DNA of 64,000 nucleotides from Channa striata (lineage: Eukaryota; Chordata; Actinopteri; Anabantiformes; Channidae): NCBI GenBank assembly GCA_033026295.1, contig CM065171.1, positions 1,240,001 through 1,304,000 on the forward strand, read 5' to 3'. The notes under the pieces were generated by a model. It was not told the DNA's origin. It was given only the letters and a program-made list of their open reading frames with translations, and made no database searches. Of this stretch, positions 12,476-24,900 are shown one piece after another (the first letter of the stretch is position 1; each line of letters starts with the position of its first letter). The translations under genes were made by a program, and so were the position numbers.

Positions 12476-13529
12476 TTTGGATGTTCCAAGCTGCTTCTGC
12501 CTCTAAAACTCATCGTTCATCTGTAGCCCATCAATTTAATAGCTGTGTGACAGGTCTATCACTTGCACACATGCAGCCTGTGGCCACATCCTGATTCTAG
12601 CTTATTTCTTAACACTGACTATTTGCCCAGGAGTTCGTACATAAAGGTTTCACAGAAAGATCGAGGCAAAATTGTCATGACAGAGAAGCCAAACACCGCA
12701 CCTGGAAGCAAACAGCTACACACAGAGTGGCAGACAAACACTCCCAGAGTGACACAGCGCCTTCGGGCGAGGTGGGTACAGCACAGTACACATTCCCAGC
12801 TAGATCGTTCATAGATAAATGGGTGGAGAGGACAGGTACTCCTATAAATCTTGGTAAACAAGGATGTTTACTTAATTAAACATTTGTCTAAACACATGAG
12901 TCTATGAAAGCAAAGTGCCATCGCTTGTGTTTCAACACCACTATGATTTAAAGACGCGCCCAATTAGTCCATGAGTGACTTCAAAACAGTATGAACAATA
13001 ATTGAAAACCACTCGACTGAAAATGTTTTCTGTTTTATGCTGTACGTTAATGGACCGTCCCTTTAAATAAAAAAGGATTGTGAGTAAATGGCTCTAACGT
13101 GGTCCATACATTCAAACCTGTGACGCAGGACACAAGCAGTTACATTTTACAACTATATGCACGTTTTGCAACATCTTAGAACCTTTGATTTGAGTATTTA
13201 AGAACCTGTTTTTAGAGGGCACTTGACTAACAGGCTGCTTTCTCCTGTGTGTTTGTGTGTATGTGTGTGTGTGTGTGTGTGTGTGAATTGAGGTGAACAC
13301 TCACCAAAATTTATGAAAAATACATAGGAGCATGCGTGAACGGTTGATTTTCGAAAACCTAATGAGTGCATTCAGATCATGTGACAAACCAAACCACCAT
13401 GGAGGACGTATGTGAGGGGTTCTCACATTATCTCACAGTTACTAGACCTCAAGGTAACTAATGCATATTAACGGGACTGTCAATTTTCTGTTTACTTTTA
13501 TTTATGTTTTACTTATGGGACTGTCCTTT
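12476..13529. other. Intergenic DNA with a TG microsatellite
   Basis: Nothing gene-like is visible. A TG-rich microsatellite spans about 13247-13285. Confidence 0.5.
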
Positions 13530-13589
13530 ATTCATGTTTTATCTTCTACAGTTTTTTTCTTTTACTCTTGCTGTTAATTATAATGTGCA

Positions 13590-13669
13590 GCACTTTGAGA
13601 TTTGCTCACAAATGTAAAGCGCTTTATAAATAAAATGAATTATTATTATTATTAATATTATTATCAACT
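13590..13669 (+). mobile_element. LINE/SINE 3' tail with (ATT)n
   Basis: The sequence gcactttgagatttgctc, then aaagcgctttataaataaaa, ends in an ATT microsatellite. This is the typical 3' end of L2-type LINEs and the SINEs that borrow their tails. Only the tail is recognisable. Confidence 0.5.
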
Positions 13670-13680
13670 AGATTTTAGCG

Positions 13681-13744
13681 CAGGGGTGACCAACTCTGGG
13701 CCTTGAGGGCTGCAGCCCTGCTTGTTTTGAGTTGGTCACCCCTG
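13681..13744. mobile_element. 64-bp hAT-like MITE
   Basis: Perfect 16-bp terminal inverted repeats (caggggtgaccaactc at 13681-13696 and its complement at 13729-13744) enclose 32 bases. They are flanked by 8-bp direct repeats, ttttagcg at 13673-13680 and ttttaggg at 13745-13752, with one mismatch. An 8-bp duplication and a CAGGGGTG terminus are hAT hallmarks. There is no coding capacity. Confidence 0.75.
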
Positions 13745-14308
13745 TTTTAGGGGCCAAAAAGTTACATATATGTTCCCAAGCAGTAGAAGGTACCTATGTG
13801 CACCATTTATTCATCTGCAATTTCAGGATACAGTTGATCAGAGAGTAGATTTGTTGTTCAGAAAATGTCTTATTAATAATGCGAGTAGTTTTAATTGACT
13901 AATTTAGTGGAAAAGCAGTGACATCTGTGCACTGAACCGGATAGGAAGTGAATAAAGGTGTCACCACAGGCGTGCAAGTAAGTACCCAGTGTGACGAGGA
14001 CAAATGTGCAAAGCTCCTTATCAAACCTCTAAAGGTTCAGTAGTGTCACTAATGTCACATAACATCTCATTCATGTTGTTGCATAAAGCCTCACAGAAAA
14101 ATTTTCCAATTAGTGTGGCTCTTTTAACTCCATATGTAGGAGTAAAAAATGAACTGTCAAACAAGATTTTGTAAGGAAATCATGTTCAGGCATTAGAGCA
14201 AGATTTCTTTTTATGAACTATGGAGCATAAAGTCACGCACATTTTGTCACTGTAGATGTTTTTTGAAAGCCTCCAGTTTCTGCGTGTGATGAACAAACAG
14301 ATCTTGTT

Positions 14309-14531
14309 GGGGGGCGACTGTGGCGCAGTTGGTAGAGCAGACGTTCACCAGCCCTACAGCTGCTGATTTGATCCCGGCTCCTCTGGACACTGAACCCCAC
14401 TTAGCTGCTCCTGGTGAGTGTCGGCCAGCTGCATAGCTGCTCCCCCAATCAGAGTGTGTGTGTGTGTGTGAATGGCTAAATAAGAAGCAGCGTAAAGCGC
14501 TTTGAGGACCAACAGGTAGAAAAGTGCAGAG
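14309..14531 (+). mobile_element. tRNA-derived SINE
   Basis: The head ggggcgactgtggcgcagtt contains an A-box-like motif (14321-14332) and a B-box-like motif gatttgatccc (14365-14375). The body has gaacccc, gctgctcc and a TG run, and ends aagcgctttgagg. It shares this layout with 55646-55895 (-) and 6495-6625 (-). Confidence 0.65.
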
Positions 14532-15632
14532 CATTTTGTTAACTTCATCATTACAGAAGAAATCATTTAATTGTGCTTTATTTATTATTTTTTGCAATAA
14601 TATACAGGATGTGCAGTGTTTCTACACTAACACAGTTCATTTAATAATGCTACAACAGAAACACTTTAGTTAGTAAAACAGAACAAAAGTTTTTATTCAC
14701 AATGTAGCACAGGATGCATATCCTGGACTGAGGCAGCTGAGTCACTGAAGTGTATTTACGCAGGACTCTTTGCATCAATACCAACAATCCTTCTCCTCCT
14801 TAGAGCAACACACGTCAGCCGAACAATGTGCCATATTGTGCTTATTTCCACAGCTAACTGAGTGATGGGTGTGGAGGTGCACACTGAGACGTCTTGCACT
14901 CTGAATAAGGCATTGATTAGATATTCAGTGTCAAAGTGATGTTTGCTGTGTGCAATGTTTGCATTTGTCATTCATTTTTCTTCAACATGTTTAGTCTGCT
15001 GAGTGATTTGTATTTGTTAACTTTTGAATGTGACACGTAATAATTATTTAAAGTACAGAGGAGGCACGTATGCCTTTGGTGGTCTCATTATAGTCCCTCG
15101 TTGCCCGATGATGTAATACACAGATCTCTTCTCAGCATGGACAAACTGATGGATTAGATCTCTCAACACAACTGTACGACGCCAAAGATCAGGTTTTACC
15201 TTACAGGTGTCAAGTAGATTCATCCTAGTTAACCCAGTCTTCACAGGTCTGGCAGGACCCAGCTGGGTACCAAAAACACCTCTCAGTCACATGTTCTCTT
15301 GTTGCTCCCTTAGACGCTGGGTGACCTGCTTACCAAAAAGGAAACGTTTGCATTGCCTTATTTTGAAAGGGCAGAAAGTGCAAAACAAAGGATTTTTTCA
15401 TCACTGTTACATTTATTGCAGATTGAGCTATTAGAAATGTTCCTTAGTTCCTGCGTATGGAGCATGCGGAACTATCAACCCGGGGGCCGTAATGAAACGT
15501 TGGCTAAGCCAGAGGAGATCAGCTGTGTAAGACCTGGTAACTCTTTGTGTTTATTATCGTGGTTGCTGATCTTAATCTCTTGTGGTTTCTTCATGTTTTC
15601 CAGAGTCTGTGTTCAATAGAGTGTAAGACATA
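14532..15632. other. Intergenic DNA, no gene seen
   Basis: I see no conserved coding segment, splice pattern or named repeat here. Confidence 0.45.
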
Positions 15633-16063
15633 CACTCGCCGGCCACTTTATTAGGTACACCTAGACAATCTAATGAAAAGAATTCTACTTTCATAATGAT
15701 TTTAAAGTTAAAGACTTTTTTTTAAAGTGACACTGGTAATATTTCTCCCGTGTGCTTATTACCGAAATCATAGTGGGTGTTGGAGTACAGTATAAGAAGA
15801 AATTATGACATTGTAAAAGTAAAATACTTGTCAGAGCTGCAGTATTGGACTGCAATTAAATTTTTATTTAAATTTTTTGCACATTACGGTGCACATTGCA
15901 TTACATACAAGTAACTCTTGTTGTTTTCATTTTTTTTATTGCCTTGTATACCTGGGAGCTGTGTTACATGTAAATTTCCCCGATGTGGGATCAATAAAGA
16001 TTACCTTACCTTAACTTACCTATTAGATTGTACAGGTGTACCTAATAAAGTGGCCAGTGAGTG
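15633..16063. mobile_element. 431-bp non-autonomous DNA transposon with ~30-bp TIRs
   Basis: The left end (cactcgccggccactttatt, then aggtacacct) and the right end (aggtgtacctaataaagtgg, then ccagtgagtg) are inverted copies of about 30 bp with few mismatches. Each is flanked by TA (15631-15632 and 16064-16065), consistent with a TA target duplication. There is no transposase. Inside, 15950-16015 is a retroelement-style tail (atttccccgatgtgggatca, then ataaagattaccttacc), so the element seems to have been hit by, or to have captured, another repeat. A single end of the same family lies near 19790-19808. Confidence 0.7.
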
Positions 16064-16204
16064 TATGTTACAATGACTACCAGAGGTGGGATGTAATAAA
16101 GCTTTGCAACGATGTAAGGAAGTACATTTTAACACATATATTTGTACTTTCTACTTGCTTTTTTAAAACTCTCTTTACTTTTACATTATTGTATTTAAGG
16201 CTCA

Positions 16205-16381
16205 CGTTCAATTCAAGTCAATTCAACTTTATTTATTTAGCGCCAATTTACAACAAAGTCATCTCCTTTACATAATAAAGTCACGGCTTTAAAAATATGT
16301 ACAGAAAACGTTGTTTTCCTATAATGACTTGATGCAGTGTCTGTGTGTGTGTGTGTGAAAGAGAGAGAGAGAGAGAGAGAT
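16205..16381. repeat. Dispersed repeat fragment plus TG/GA microsatellites
   Basis: The segment caattcaactttatttattt, then agcgccaatt, resembles a common fish dispersed repeat. It is followed by (TG)n at 16342-16357 and (GA)n at 16360-16381. Confidence 0.5.
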
Positions 16382-18334
16382 CCTCTGTGCACACACCCAG
16401 GGTGGTTCCCGCAGTTGGTCGGGGGGCTTGTTAAAGTCTGTGTTGCTACACACACGCACACATCCACAGCTGCAGCAGCTTCTGAGAACATTTACATTAA
16501 TTTACATGAATAATAAATTTTTTATAATAATGTGATTATTTTAGACATTTTCAAACATTTTTCACAATTGAAAATAGGCAAAATTAGAGCCTTCCCAACA
16601 CAGGTGGATCCCCCCAATGCATCAAACAACAAAAAACAATAAAAACGCCTTAACAGGTGCCTCCTACATCAGAACAAGCACAATAAATCGTCCTCATCGT
16701 GGATCAGATATAATAAACTAACCTGTGCCCTGACAGTGAAGCTAATGCAAAGGAGTGTCCCCAAAAACACTTCCATAGTAGAGACTATAGAAGAAGTTCA
16801 GCTTCTGAGTTGTACATTCTAAATATTCCGGGGCTGTTTTTATGTTATTTAAAGTTAGACGGTTTAACAATCTTCAGCATAAAAAAATATAGCCTGAGAT
16901 CCAGTGAGCTCTGCACAGAAGCTGGTGAAAATGTACTGTACGTTTGTACGTTCCAAAGCCCGTACTTGTCATGTTTACTTGAGTAAGGACGTCGCCCTTT
17001 CTTACACTTATTTGTCTTGTATAGAGAGTAAAACGTCATTTTACATGTCACACGTTGATCTGTTTGGTGATACAGCATCTTGGGCAGGAGGTTCGGCCAT
17101 GCTGACTTCGTTCAATAGAACTGGGTGTCCATTTGTGGCCTGCCAACATGTTTTAAATTCACAATCAAATTCCAACTGGTCCAAAACAACTTTACAAATA
17201 GGTCTAACCTGCTTTATTAAATGTCAGTGTTGCTGTACTGTGTTAATGAAATGTTTAAGGTTTTTAGAAATTGAGCAATAAATATAACAGTTTTAGACAC
17301 TAATAGTCATAGAGATTTGTCACATCATGTTACCCACTTTATTAGTAACATTTTGTAGAAATAAAGGACTTGCACTATGATTCAGTGAGCTCTCAAATGT
17401 TTTTAAGTTTCGAAGGAGGAACGTGTGTGTTTGTGGAATAATTAAAATCTACCTGTACCTCTAACAAAGCACAATTATCCTCGTACCCCCTCAGTTAAGT
17501 TTGATTTTTGTTTGCAAGGGTGTCTTCTTTAAGGAGGAAGGAGGGCACTGACAAATTCATGGATCATGATGGTAAGTCAGTCCTCAGTCTGTGATCATCA
17601 AACCTTAAAATGCATGTTGGAATAAATAAAATAAAAAGAATCAAACCTGTGTTTTGGTTACTTGGTTTACTGAAATGATTGGTTAATACAGTTGCTTGGT
17701 GGATGTATTCAGATCATCACGAGAGCTGACATTTCCTGATTTATCACTATTGAAGTATTATTTTAAAGGTTTAGTTTGTCTTTTAGTTTCATTTAACCCA
17801 GTTGTCACAGAGACGTTTTCTACTTTTGTTTTTACAGGACAGCAGGTATGGGAGAATAGCGTGGGGATACAAACAAAGGTTCATTGACAGAATCTGTGTG
17901 AGATTTGGCTATAAAGTTCTTTAAAGTAGGTTACTGTAAGTGACCAGGGTTCATTCTCCATGTTGTTTAAGGGTTTAGAAAAATGTGCAAAAACTTTAAA
18001 CACATCCAGCTTAACTTGTCATTTAACCCATAAGATCACGCCGAAATCATCTTGTAACTTGTTTTACCAACATACTAATTTCTAAGCTGGCAGGCAGTGG
18101 TTCATCGGAGGCCTTCAGTGTGAACTAGCTGCTCAGTGCAGTGATGGAGGTGAGGACGTGTTTGACGATCAAACAAATGTTATCCTCATGTACAATTTCA
18201 GATATTTATTTAGCAGCTAATGTCACAGGCCAACCACACAGAAGATATTTTCCATGAAGCATGAAGAGTAATGGAATTGCCTCCCTCCCTCCCTCTCTAC
18301 CTCAAACACTTGGTGTAGCTCCACCTTGACTTGT
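16382..18334. other. Intergenic DNA upstream of mucin B
   Basis: No gene is visible. A CT-rich run (about 18281-18300) lies just upstream of the mucin B core promoter. Distal enhancers could lie here but nothing is diagnostic by eye. Confidence 0.5.
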
Positions 18335-18342
18335 TATAAAAG
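18335..18342 (+). promoter_or_regulatory. TATA box of mucin B
   Basis: TATAAAAG lies 68 bases before the mucin B start codon. Transcription would be expected to start about 30 bases downstream, near 18365, giving a 5' leader of roughly 40 bases. A strong TATA box fits a tissue-restricted secretory gene (inference). Confidence 0.7.
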
Positions 18343-18402
18343 GATTTGTTCAGCAGGTGACTTCTCTCATATCGGTGAGGTTTCTCAGTCCTCAGGACCA
18401 AC

Positions 18403-18901
18403 ATGGGGACCACAGGACTTCAGTCCATATTATGGGTCCTCTACCTGATGCTAGTGGTCGGCTCACTCTCTCAGACTGGTGAGTGATGAAAACTGCTCAC
18501 TGCTTCACATTCACTGAAGACAGTAAAAGGTGTAATTTTGGTGCATGGTGGTGGGGAAAAAATTACTTATTTCATTTTAATTTAGATGGTTACGTAACTT
18601 TCATATTTCATTTTTCAGTTTGTTTTAAAATATCAGAAACTAACTCTAAAACTCTGAAACTACGGCTACTCGAATTCATGCAAACAATGTCTATAAACCA
18701 GTTTTCCAAAGACACAGAATATGAACACAATCAGCCACAACATTCAAGTCTGTGGTATCATTATCATAACATGCGCTAACGGGTCAGAACAATCTCATAT
18801 GTGCTTTTGATGCTGCGAGAAACTTTTTTCTAAAGTCGAAAGTCTTCCGTCCACAGCAGTAAACATCATTCCTTCTCTGAACACCCAGCAACTGAACTCA
18901 G
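18403..18901 (+). CDS. Mucin B: signal peptide exon and short exon 2
   Basis: The ATG at 18403 is the first ATG after the TATA-defined leader. It opens M-G-T-T-G-L-Q-S, then a hydrophobic core (ILWVLYLMLVVG) and S-L-S-Q-T, a standard signal peptide of about 22-25 residues. The donor is gtgagt at 18479. Exon 2 (18857-18901) adds 15 residues, P-S-L-N-T-Q-Q-L-N, with no domain. Intron 18479-18856 contains nothing recognised. Confidence 0.88.
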
Positions 18902-21900
18902 GTAAGGATGAAAAAGATTGTTAAAAAAATCTGTTTTCTCCTAATGTCACTTTGAAAAGATGTTCTAATATGTTAATGTTGTTGTAGTCAACACATCCCA
19001 CATCGGTCGAGTGTGCACAACTTGGGGAAACTTCCACTGGAAGACCTTTGATGGGGATTACTTTCAACTCCCCACCAGCTGTAACCATGTCCTGCTCTCC
19101 CAGTGCAAGAGCACCTACGAAAGTTTCATCATCCAGATGAGGCGCAAGGTGGTCAACGATGTCCCCACGGTCGCACAAATCATGATAAAGGTGGACGGTT
19201 CTGTGGTGGAGCTCTCCAGCAGCTCAGTGATTATCAATGGAGAGACGTAAGTCCAGTCTAGACCGCATATAATATATGTACAAAATACTTTATGAACACA
19301 CTATATTAAAACTTCATTTAATTATAAAAAGACCTATAATCCTTTTTTAGGGTCATGGGGTGAAGATGGGTTAATGATCTGGGCTTTTTTTATTTACTGG
19401 TTCCTCTATCACCAACACAATAAGTTAAACATTTCCCCAAATTTCTAATACGTCAACTTTTTGTTGCATAAAAAACTATTTAAACTCAAGACTGTCAGAC
19501 AAGAATGTTTTCTGTCTCATTTCAACTCTTGTCTGCACGTGTGTGTCTGCTGCAGGGCGTCTCTGCCATACAGCGACATTGCAGTGAGTGTCAAGGAGAC
19601 CACATCAAGCTTCATCGTCGAAGCTAAGCTTGGAATCAGAGTTATTTGGAACCTGGATGACTCCTTGGATGTATGAAGCACACGCTCACATATGCACCCA
19701 CATTTGGACACATGCAAACATAGGAACATACTGAGCATTATAGTCTGAAAGGAGTGATTATGACAGGGCTGCTGCATTAGTTTCATGTAGGTGTACCTAA
19801 TAAATTGGATCAGCCAATTTTCAGCATGCTGGGGTTTGGAACACCTTCCACAGTTAAATAAACTCACTGAAAAGTCGGGGATTTGATTTCACTGTTGATA
19901 TTAGCTGCACATCCTCCACTGCAGTTCTATATTTGTCAGTTGCATTGTTTTACTGATGATGGGGATTCAGCTCCAACATTCATGTTACCAAAGACTTGCA
20001 TTACCCCAACACTGGTCATAACTGCTGGGCTCATTGCTACAGTCGAGATTGTCCGTCAAGGATTTCCAGTGTTCAAAGAAAGGTTTCTAATGTAGGCTTT
20101 AGGCAGTGTGAGTCACTGGATACAGACATGCCCTGAATAGACAGTGAATCATGTGCGTAAGCCAAGCCTGAAAACCACAATGCAAATGTTACCGCTTGAA
20201 GTGAACTCTCAACTGAGCGCATTATTTCATGTGGATGGATGTGATTGATGATTGTGATAGAGAATTTGCCAGTAACAACTCTATGCTTGGGGTGTGTTAA
20301 CAGATTGAAATAGATGACAAATTCCAGAACCAGACATGTGGGCTCTGTGGGAACTTTGACGGCACATCCAATGATTTAATGAAAGACGGTAAGATGCACT
20401 ACATTGGACCTATGCTATCTTAGACAAACTGTACTGTTGTGCTGTTTTGCTGTATGTTTCTGCAAGTTCACAAGCACCGCGTGTTTTGACAAGTGTTTGT
20501 AACTTTCTAATAGTATATATTTGCCAAATTCAAGCCAAGTAATTACGTAAACTGAACTACACCAGCCATTTGATTTGGCTCAGTCGTCCGTTGGCGTGAA
20601 TGTCTATAAGAGCTGGGATCAGATTACCAGGACAGGCACTGTACACTGTAAACATTTGTTGACTGAAATATTCCACCAATTTTAACTGCGTTGCAAGTTT
20701 TTCCTAGTCGGGCAATTGTCGGGCTGCATAATCACACTAACGGCTGTTGTGTGATTGACCTTCGCTGTAGGAACTCCACTGTCTGTGGTCAACTATGCTG
20801 AGAACTGGAAGGTGAACGGCCCGACAGAAAGCTGTGAGGAGATAGACACCGAGCCAGCTACGGACTGTAACGATGAGGTAAAACTTACCACTGTAATATT
20901 AAGGACGTATGATGTAAACACATTTAACAGGTTCTACATTTTTTCATAATGCAAACTAGTTTCCAGGAGGACACTAACCATATTTAATAATGGAATAATT
21001 ATGTTTAGTTAATTACCAAAAACAAAGTCTGTTTGTCTTATTGTTTTGGAGCACAAAATAAATCCCAAACATACTGTAGCATTTGTGAAGACTGTTAGGA
21101 ATCTAAATTGAATGTTTCTAATGTTTCCTTTTTATTTCAGGACTTCTGTAACGAGATCTTCAACAGCGCTACATTCAGCAGTTGTAAAAACCTTCTGGAT
21201 GTGGAATCCTTCAAGAAAGCCTGTATGGTTGACATGTGCAACACTAAACTCAAAACAGACTTCGTCCTCTGCAAAACCATCTCGGAGTTCTCCAGAGAAT
21301 GTGCCCATGCGGGTGGCAACCCCCAGCAATGGAGGAATGAAACATTTTGCTGTAAGGAGCCAATACCTGCAGATGACTACACTTGCCAACAGTTCATTTG
21401 AATTTTCTTGTTCTGAATTACAGACATGCTTGTGATGGTTTGCAAAATTGTCTGATTGCCATTTGTCTCCACAGATAAGACGTGTCCGTACAACATGGTT
21501 TTCTTAGAGTGCACCACTTCATGTCCAGACAGCTGCTCCACCCCTCACAGCAGTGAGACGTGTAACAAACACTGCCACGACGGCTGCAGCTGCCCTGCTG
21601 GTATCCACACATTTCATATGCATCACATTCATACATTTCATCCATGGTAGTTACTATTACTATTCATTTTATCTGTTCATCCCTTCCCAGGAACTGTCTT
21701 TGATGACATCACTAAGACAGGCTGTATTCCACTGGATCAGTGTTCATGTCAGCACAACTCCAAGGTCTACAACTCAGGACAGTCGTATTCTGACAGATGC
21801 AAATCCTGGTAAGATAAGAGTTCCTTTATTCAGCTGGTCATTCATAAACCCAACAGACCCGACCTGACTCGGTTTGTCTGATCGGGCTCAGCAACTTATC

Positions 21901-24900
21901 AGCCTTTTCGTCTATTCAAAATGCTCTTCCCTCATTTGTAATTATATCTAAATTTACATTAATAATGTAGTGTTCTCCTTTTTCCAGGATGGTTCATGTG
22001 TGGAAAAACATCTTATAGTTATGGCCAAAGTTTATATTTTGGTCCAATGGCAAAAAGTAATGCACGATTTAGACACTGGTTATGCGGCTGCAAAAAGAGT
22101 GACTGTTGCTGTGTGTGTGTCTGTGTCTGTGTTTGCGTGTGCGTTTTAGTACGTGTTACGGTGGTAAGTGGGTGTGTTCGGAGGACAACTGTCCAGGAAC
22201 CTGCTCTGTGGAGGGAGGAGCTCACGTCCGCAGCTTTGATGGAAAACAATTCACCTTCCATGGGGCCTGCAGCTATTTAATGGCTAAGGTACTGTACTAC
22301 ACAACATCGTCCGCTTTACTATTTCATGCCAGTAACACGAAGATGTAAAGCATGTGAACCTCATGCTTCATGATATGTATAATATTAATAGAGTCTTTTA
22401 ATGCTTCCTAAGACAGTGTTTATAGATGGTGATATTTTTGTCCCCTTGTGCTTCGCAGGACAATACTGGCTCCTCATACTCTGTACTGGTGGAGCTGGTC
22501 CAGTGTGGTTTGACTGAGACTAGCACCTGCCTCAGAAGCGTAACTCTGTCCCTATACAACAGTTCTCTGGTAATTCCAGACATGGACACACCCTCACACA
22601 CATATACAGACACACATACAGCATATAGACTTTTCATTATTTGTTCAGAAAATTCACTGATGGACTGAAATTCCCAGTACTGTCCTAACACGATGGACCA
22701 AACACCTCTTTAAAGGTTTTAGATGGAGAGACTGATTGATTGATTGATATTAATCCCTTTATTAACTGATTGATGCCTTATTAAAATGGACATTTTGGCA
22801 TTGCAGTAGCTATTACACTCTAATACTGCATATATACAAAGTGATGATATATTAATAAACGTAAAATAAATTATATTAACACCCCGTATATTGTGCAATT
22901 AAGTGAAGTGAACTAGCATTTATGATACAGTGTCCTGACACTGCAGAAAGTCAGTCACAAGTTCAGACTTATGGCTGAAATTAGCTTCCGCACTGTCACT
23001 GCTCGGTTGCATGGGATCCTCTTCTCCGCTGGTCCCCAGCACAGAGCCAGCTTTCCTAATTACTTAGTGTCACTGGCTCCGATGCTGCTGCCCCAGCAGA
23101 TAGTGGCAAAAACGACTGCTAGGGCCACAACAGATTTTTAACAAAATCCATGAACTTGTGTAAAAAAAAAACTGCAGTTAAACTCACATTTGATGTAATC
23201 TAAAATGTGTTTCTCATTTTTCTACAAAATGACAGGTTGTTAAAATTCCAGCATCAGGGAAGGTCTCTGTGAACCAAATTCTTTCCCAGCTTCCACTTTA
23301 TACACGTGAGTCACTTCGTTATGTGGTTTACACCAAAACATACACTGAACACTTGACAACATTTAAACATTTTAAGTATTTGCAAAACAATTATCTGACC
23401 TTCTGCATAGTTTGTTTAAGGACTTTCAGTCAGGATTTTATCTTAGTAATGAAACAGCAGTTTCATTACTAAGATTAAGATGAGGGACTCGTCTCTATAC
23501 TGGTTCTCTTAGATCTTAGTGCTACATTTGACACCATTGATGACATTTTATTACAGAGACTGGAGCATGGCATTGGCAATAAAGTTGTTTTAAGTGAAAA
23601 TTAATAAGTGAATTGGTTTAAAAACTATGTCACAGTATAAGTTAGACAGAAATCACCTCAGTGCAGTGAATGTGTTTGACAGATTGTAGTATTCATTAAA
23701 AGTACAAACAGATTATAATTTTAATGCATTTACATCATTGTGTACATGTCTATTTTCACTTAAAATGACTAAATTTTGCATAAAAATTAAGAGTGAAAGC
23801 CTCCAAGGCGGTGGATGCCATTTATAAGTATGCTTCTGCAAAATACAAAATGATTCAAACTTTGAAGTTGTATTGCACATACTGTAAATGTTCATAACCA
23901 CAATGAAAGGTTGCCACTGACCAAGGAATGTCCACCCACTAATAATATGTACATGTTTGTGACATATTGGAGAACTTGATAGTAATGTTGAGTTTTTCAA
24001 TACCTTTTGATTTCTGTAGAGGATCTGAGTGTCTTCAGTCCATCAACCTTCTACATCTTCATAAGCACCAAGGTGGGCATACAAGTGATGGTCCAGCTGA
24101 ACCCTATGATGCAGGTCTTCATTACAGCTGATACATCACTCAAGGGAACCACTGCTGGTATGGCTTTAGTTTACTGTTTCAGCATCTGGGAAAGGCCTCT
24201 ATCACGTTTTATGTGGATCGTAGTCTTGAAAAGTCTGTATTTGGGTTGCACTCATGTGTAAATGTGTATCATTTAATCCAACAGGTTTGTGTGGTAACTT
24301 CAACAACATGGCGAATGATGACTTCAAGACGATGAGTGGGCTGGTGGAGGCAACCTCCACTGCATTTGTCAACACACTGAAAACCATAGCTGCCTGTCCT
24401 GACATCACAACACAATTTGGAGATCCCTGCAGCCAGGGCATCAGCAAAGGTACAGTTAGACGCCCTCCTTATCTCCCATGATATCATCTAAATACCATGC
24501 CATGTTTTTTAAAATCTCTTTCTTTCCCTTATAGAGAGCTATGCCCAGTACTGGTGCTCTAAGCTCACAGATCCCAATGGACTGTTTGCTTCTTGTCACT
24601 CTGTCATAAGCCCCACATCATACAAAGACGTAAGTGTAGACACACAAAGCTGTAGTGAAAAATAAAGTGGCCCATTCTTGTTAATGGATCAAGTTGACCG
24701 TGTCTCCTCACAGAACTGCATGTATGACGCCTGTAGATGTGAGAAAAGTGAGGACTGCATGTGCACTGCAGTCTCTGCCTATGTCTATGCCTGTGCAGAT
24801 GCAGGAATCCATATCAGTGGATGGAGAGAAACTAATGGAGGAGTCTGTGGTGAGGCTTTTAGTTTTACTGAGAAACTACTAGTTTATTGACACAGAAACA

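Noticed and set aside
23495..23690. Active reverse-transcriptase gene
   Set aside because: Only a short RT motif is readable before stops and frame breaks, so it is annotated as a dead fragment.
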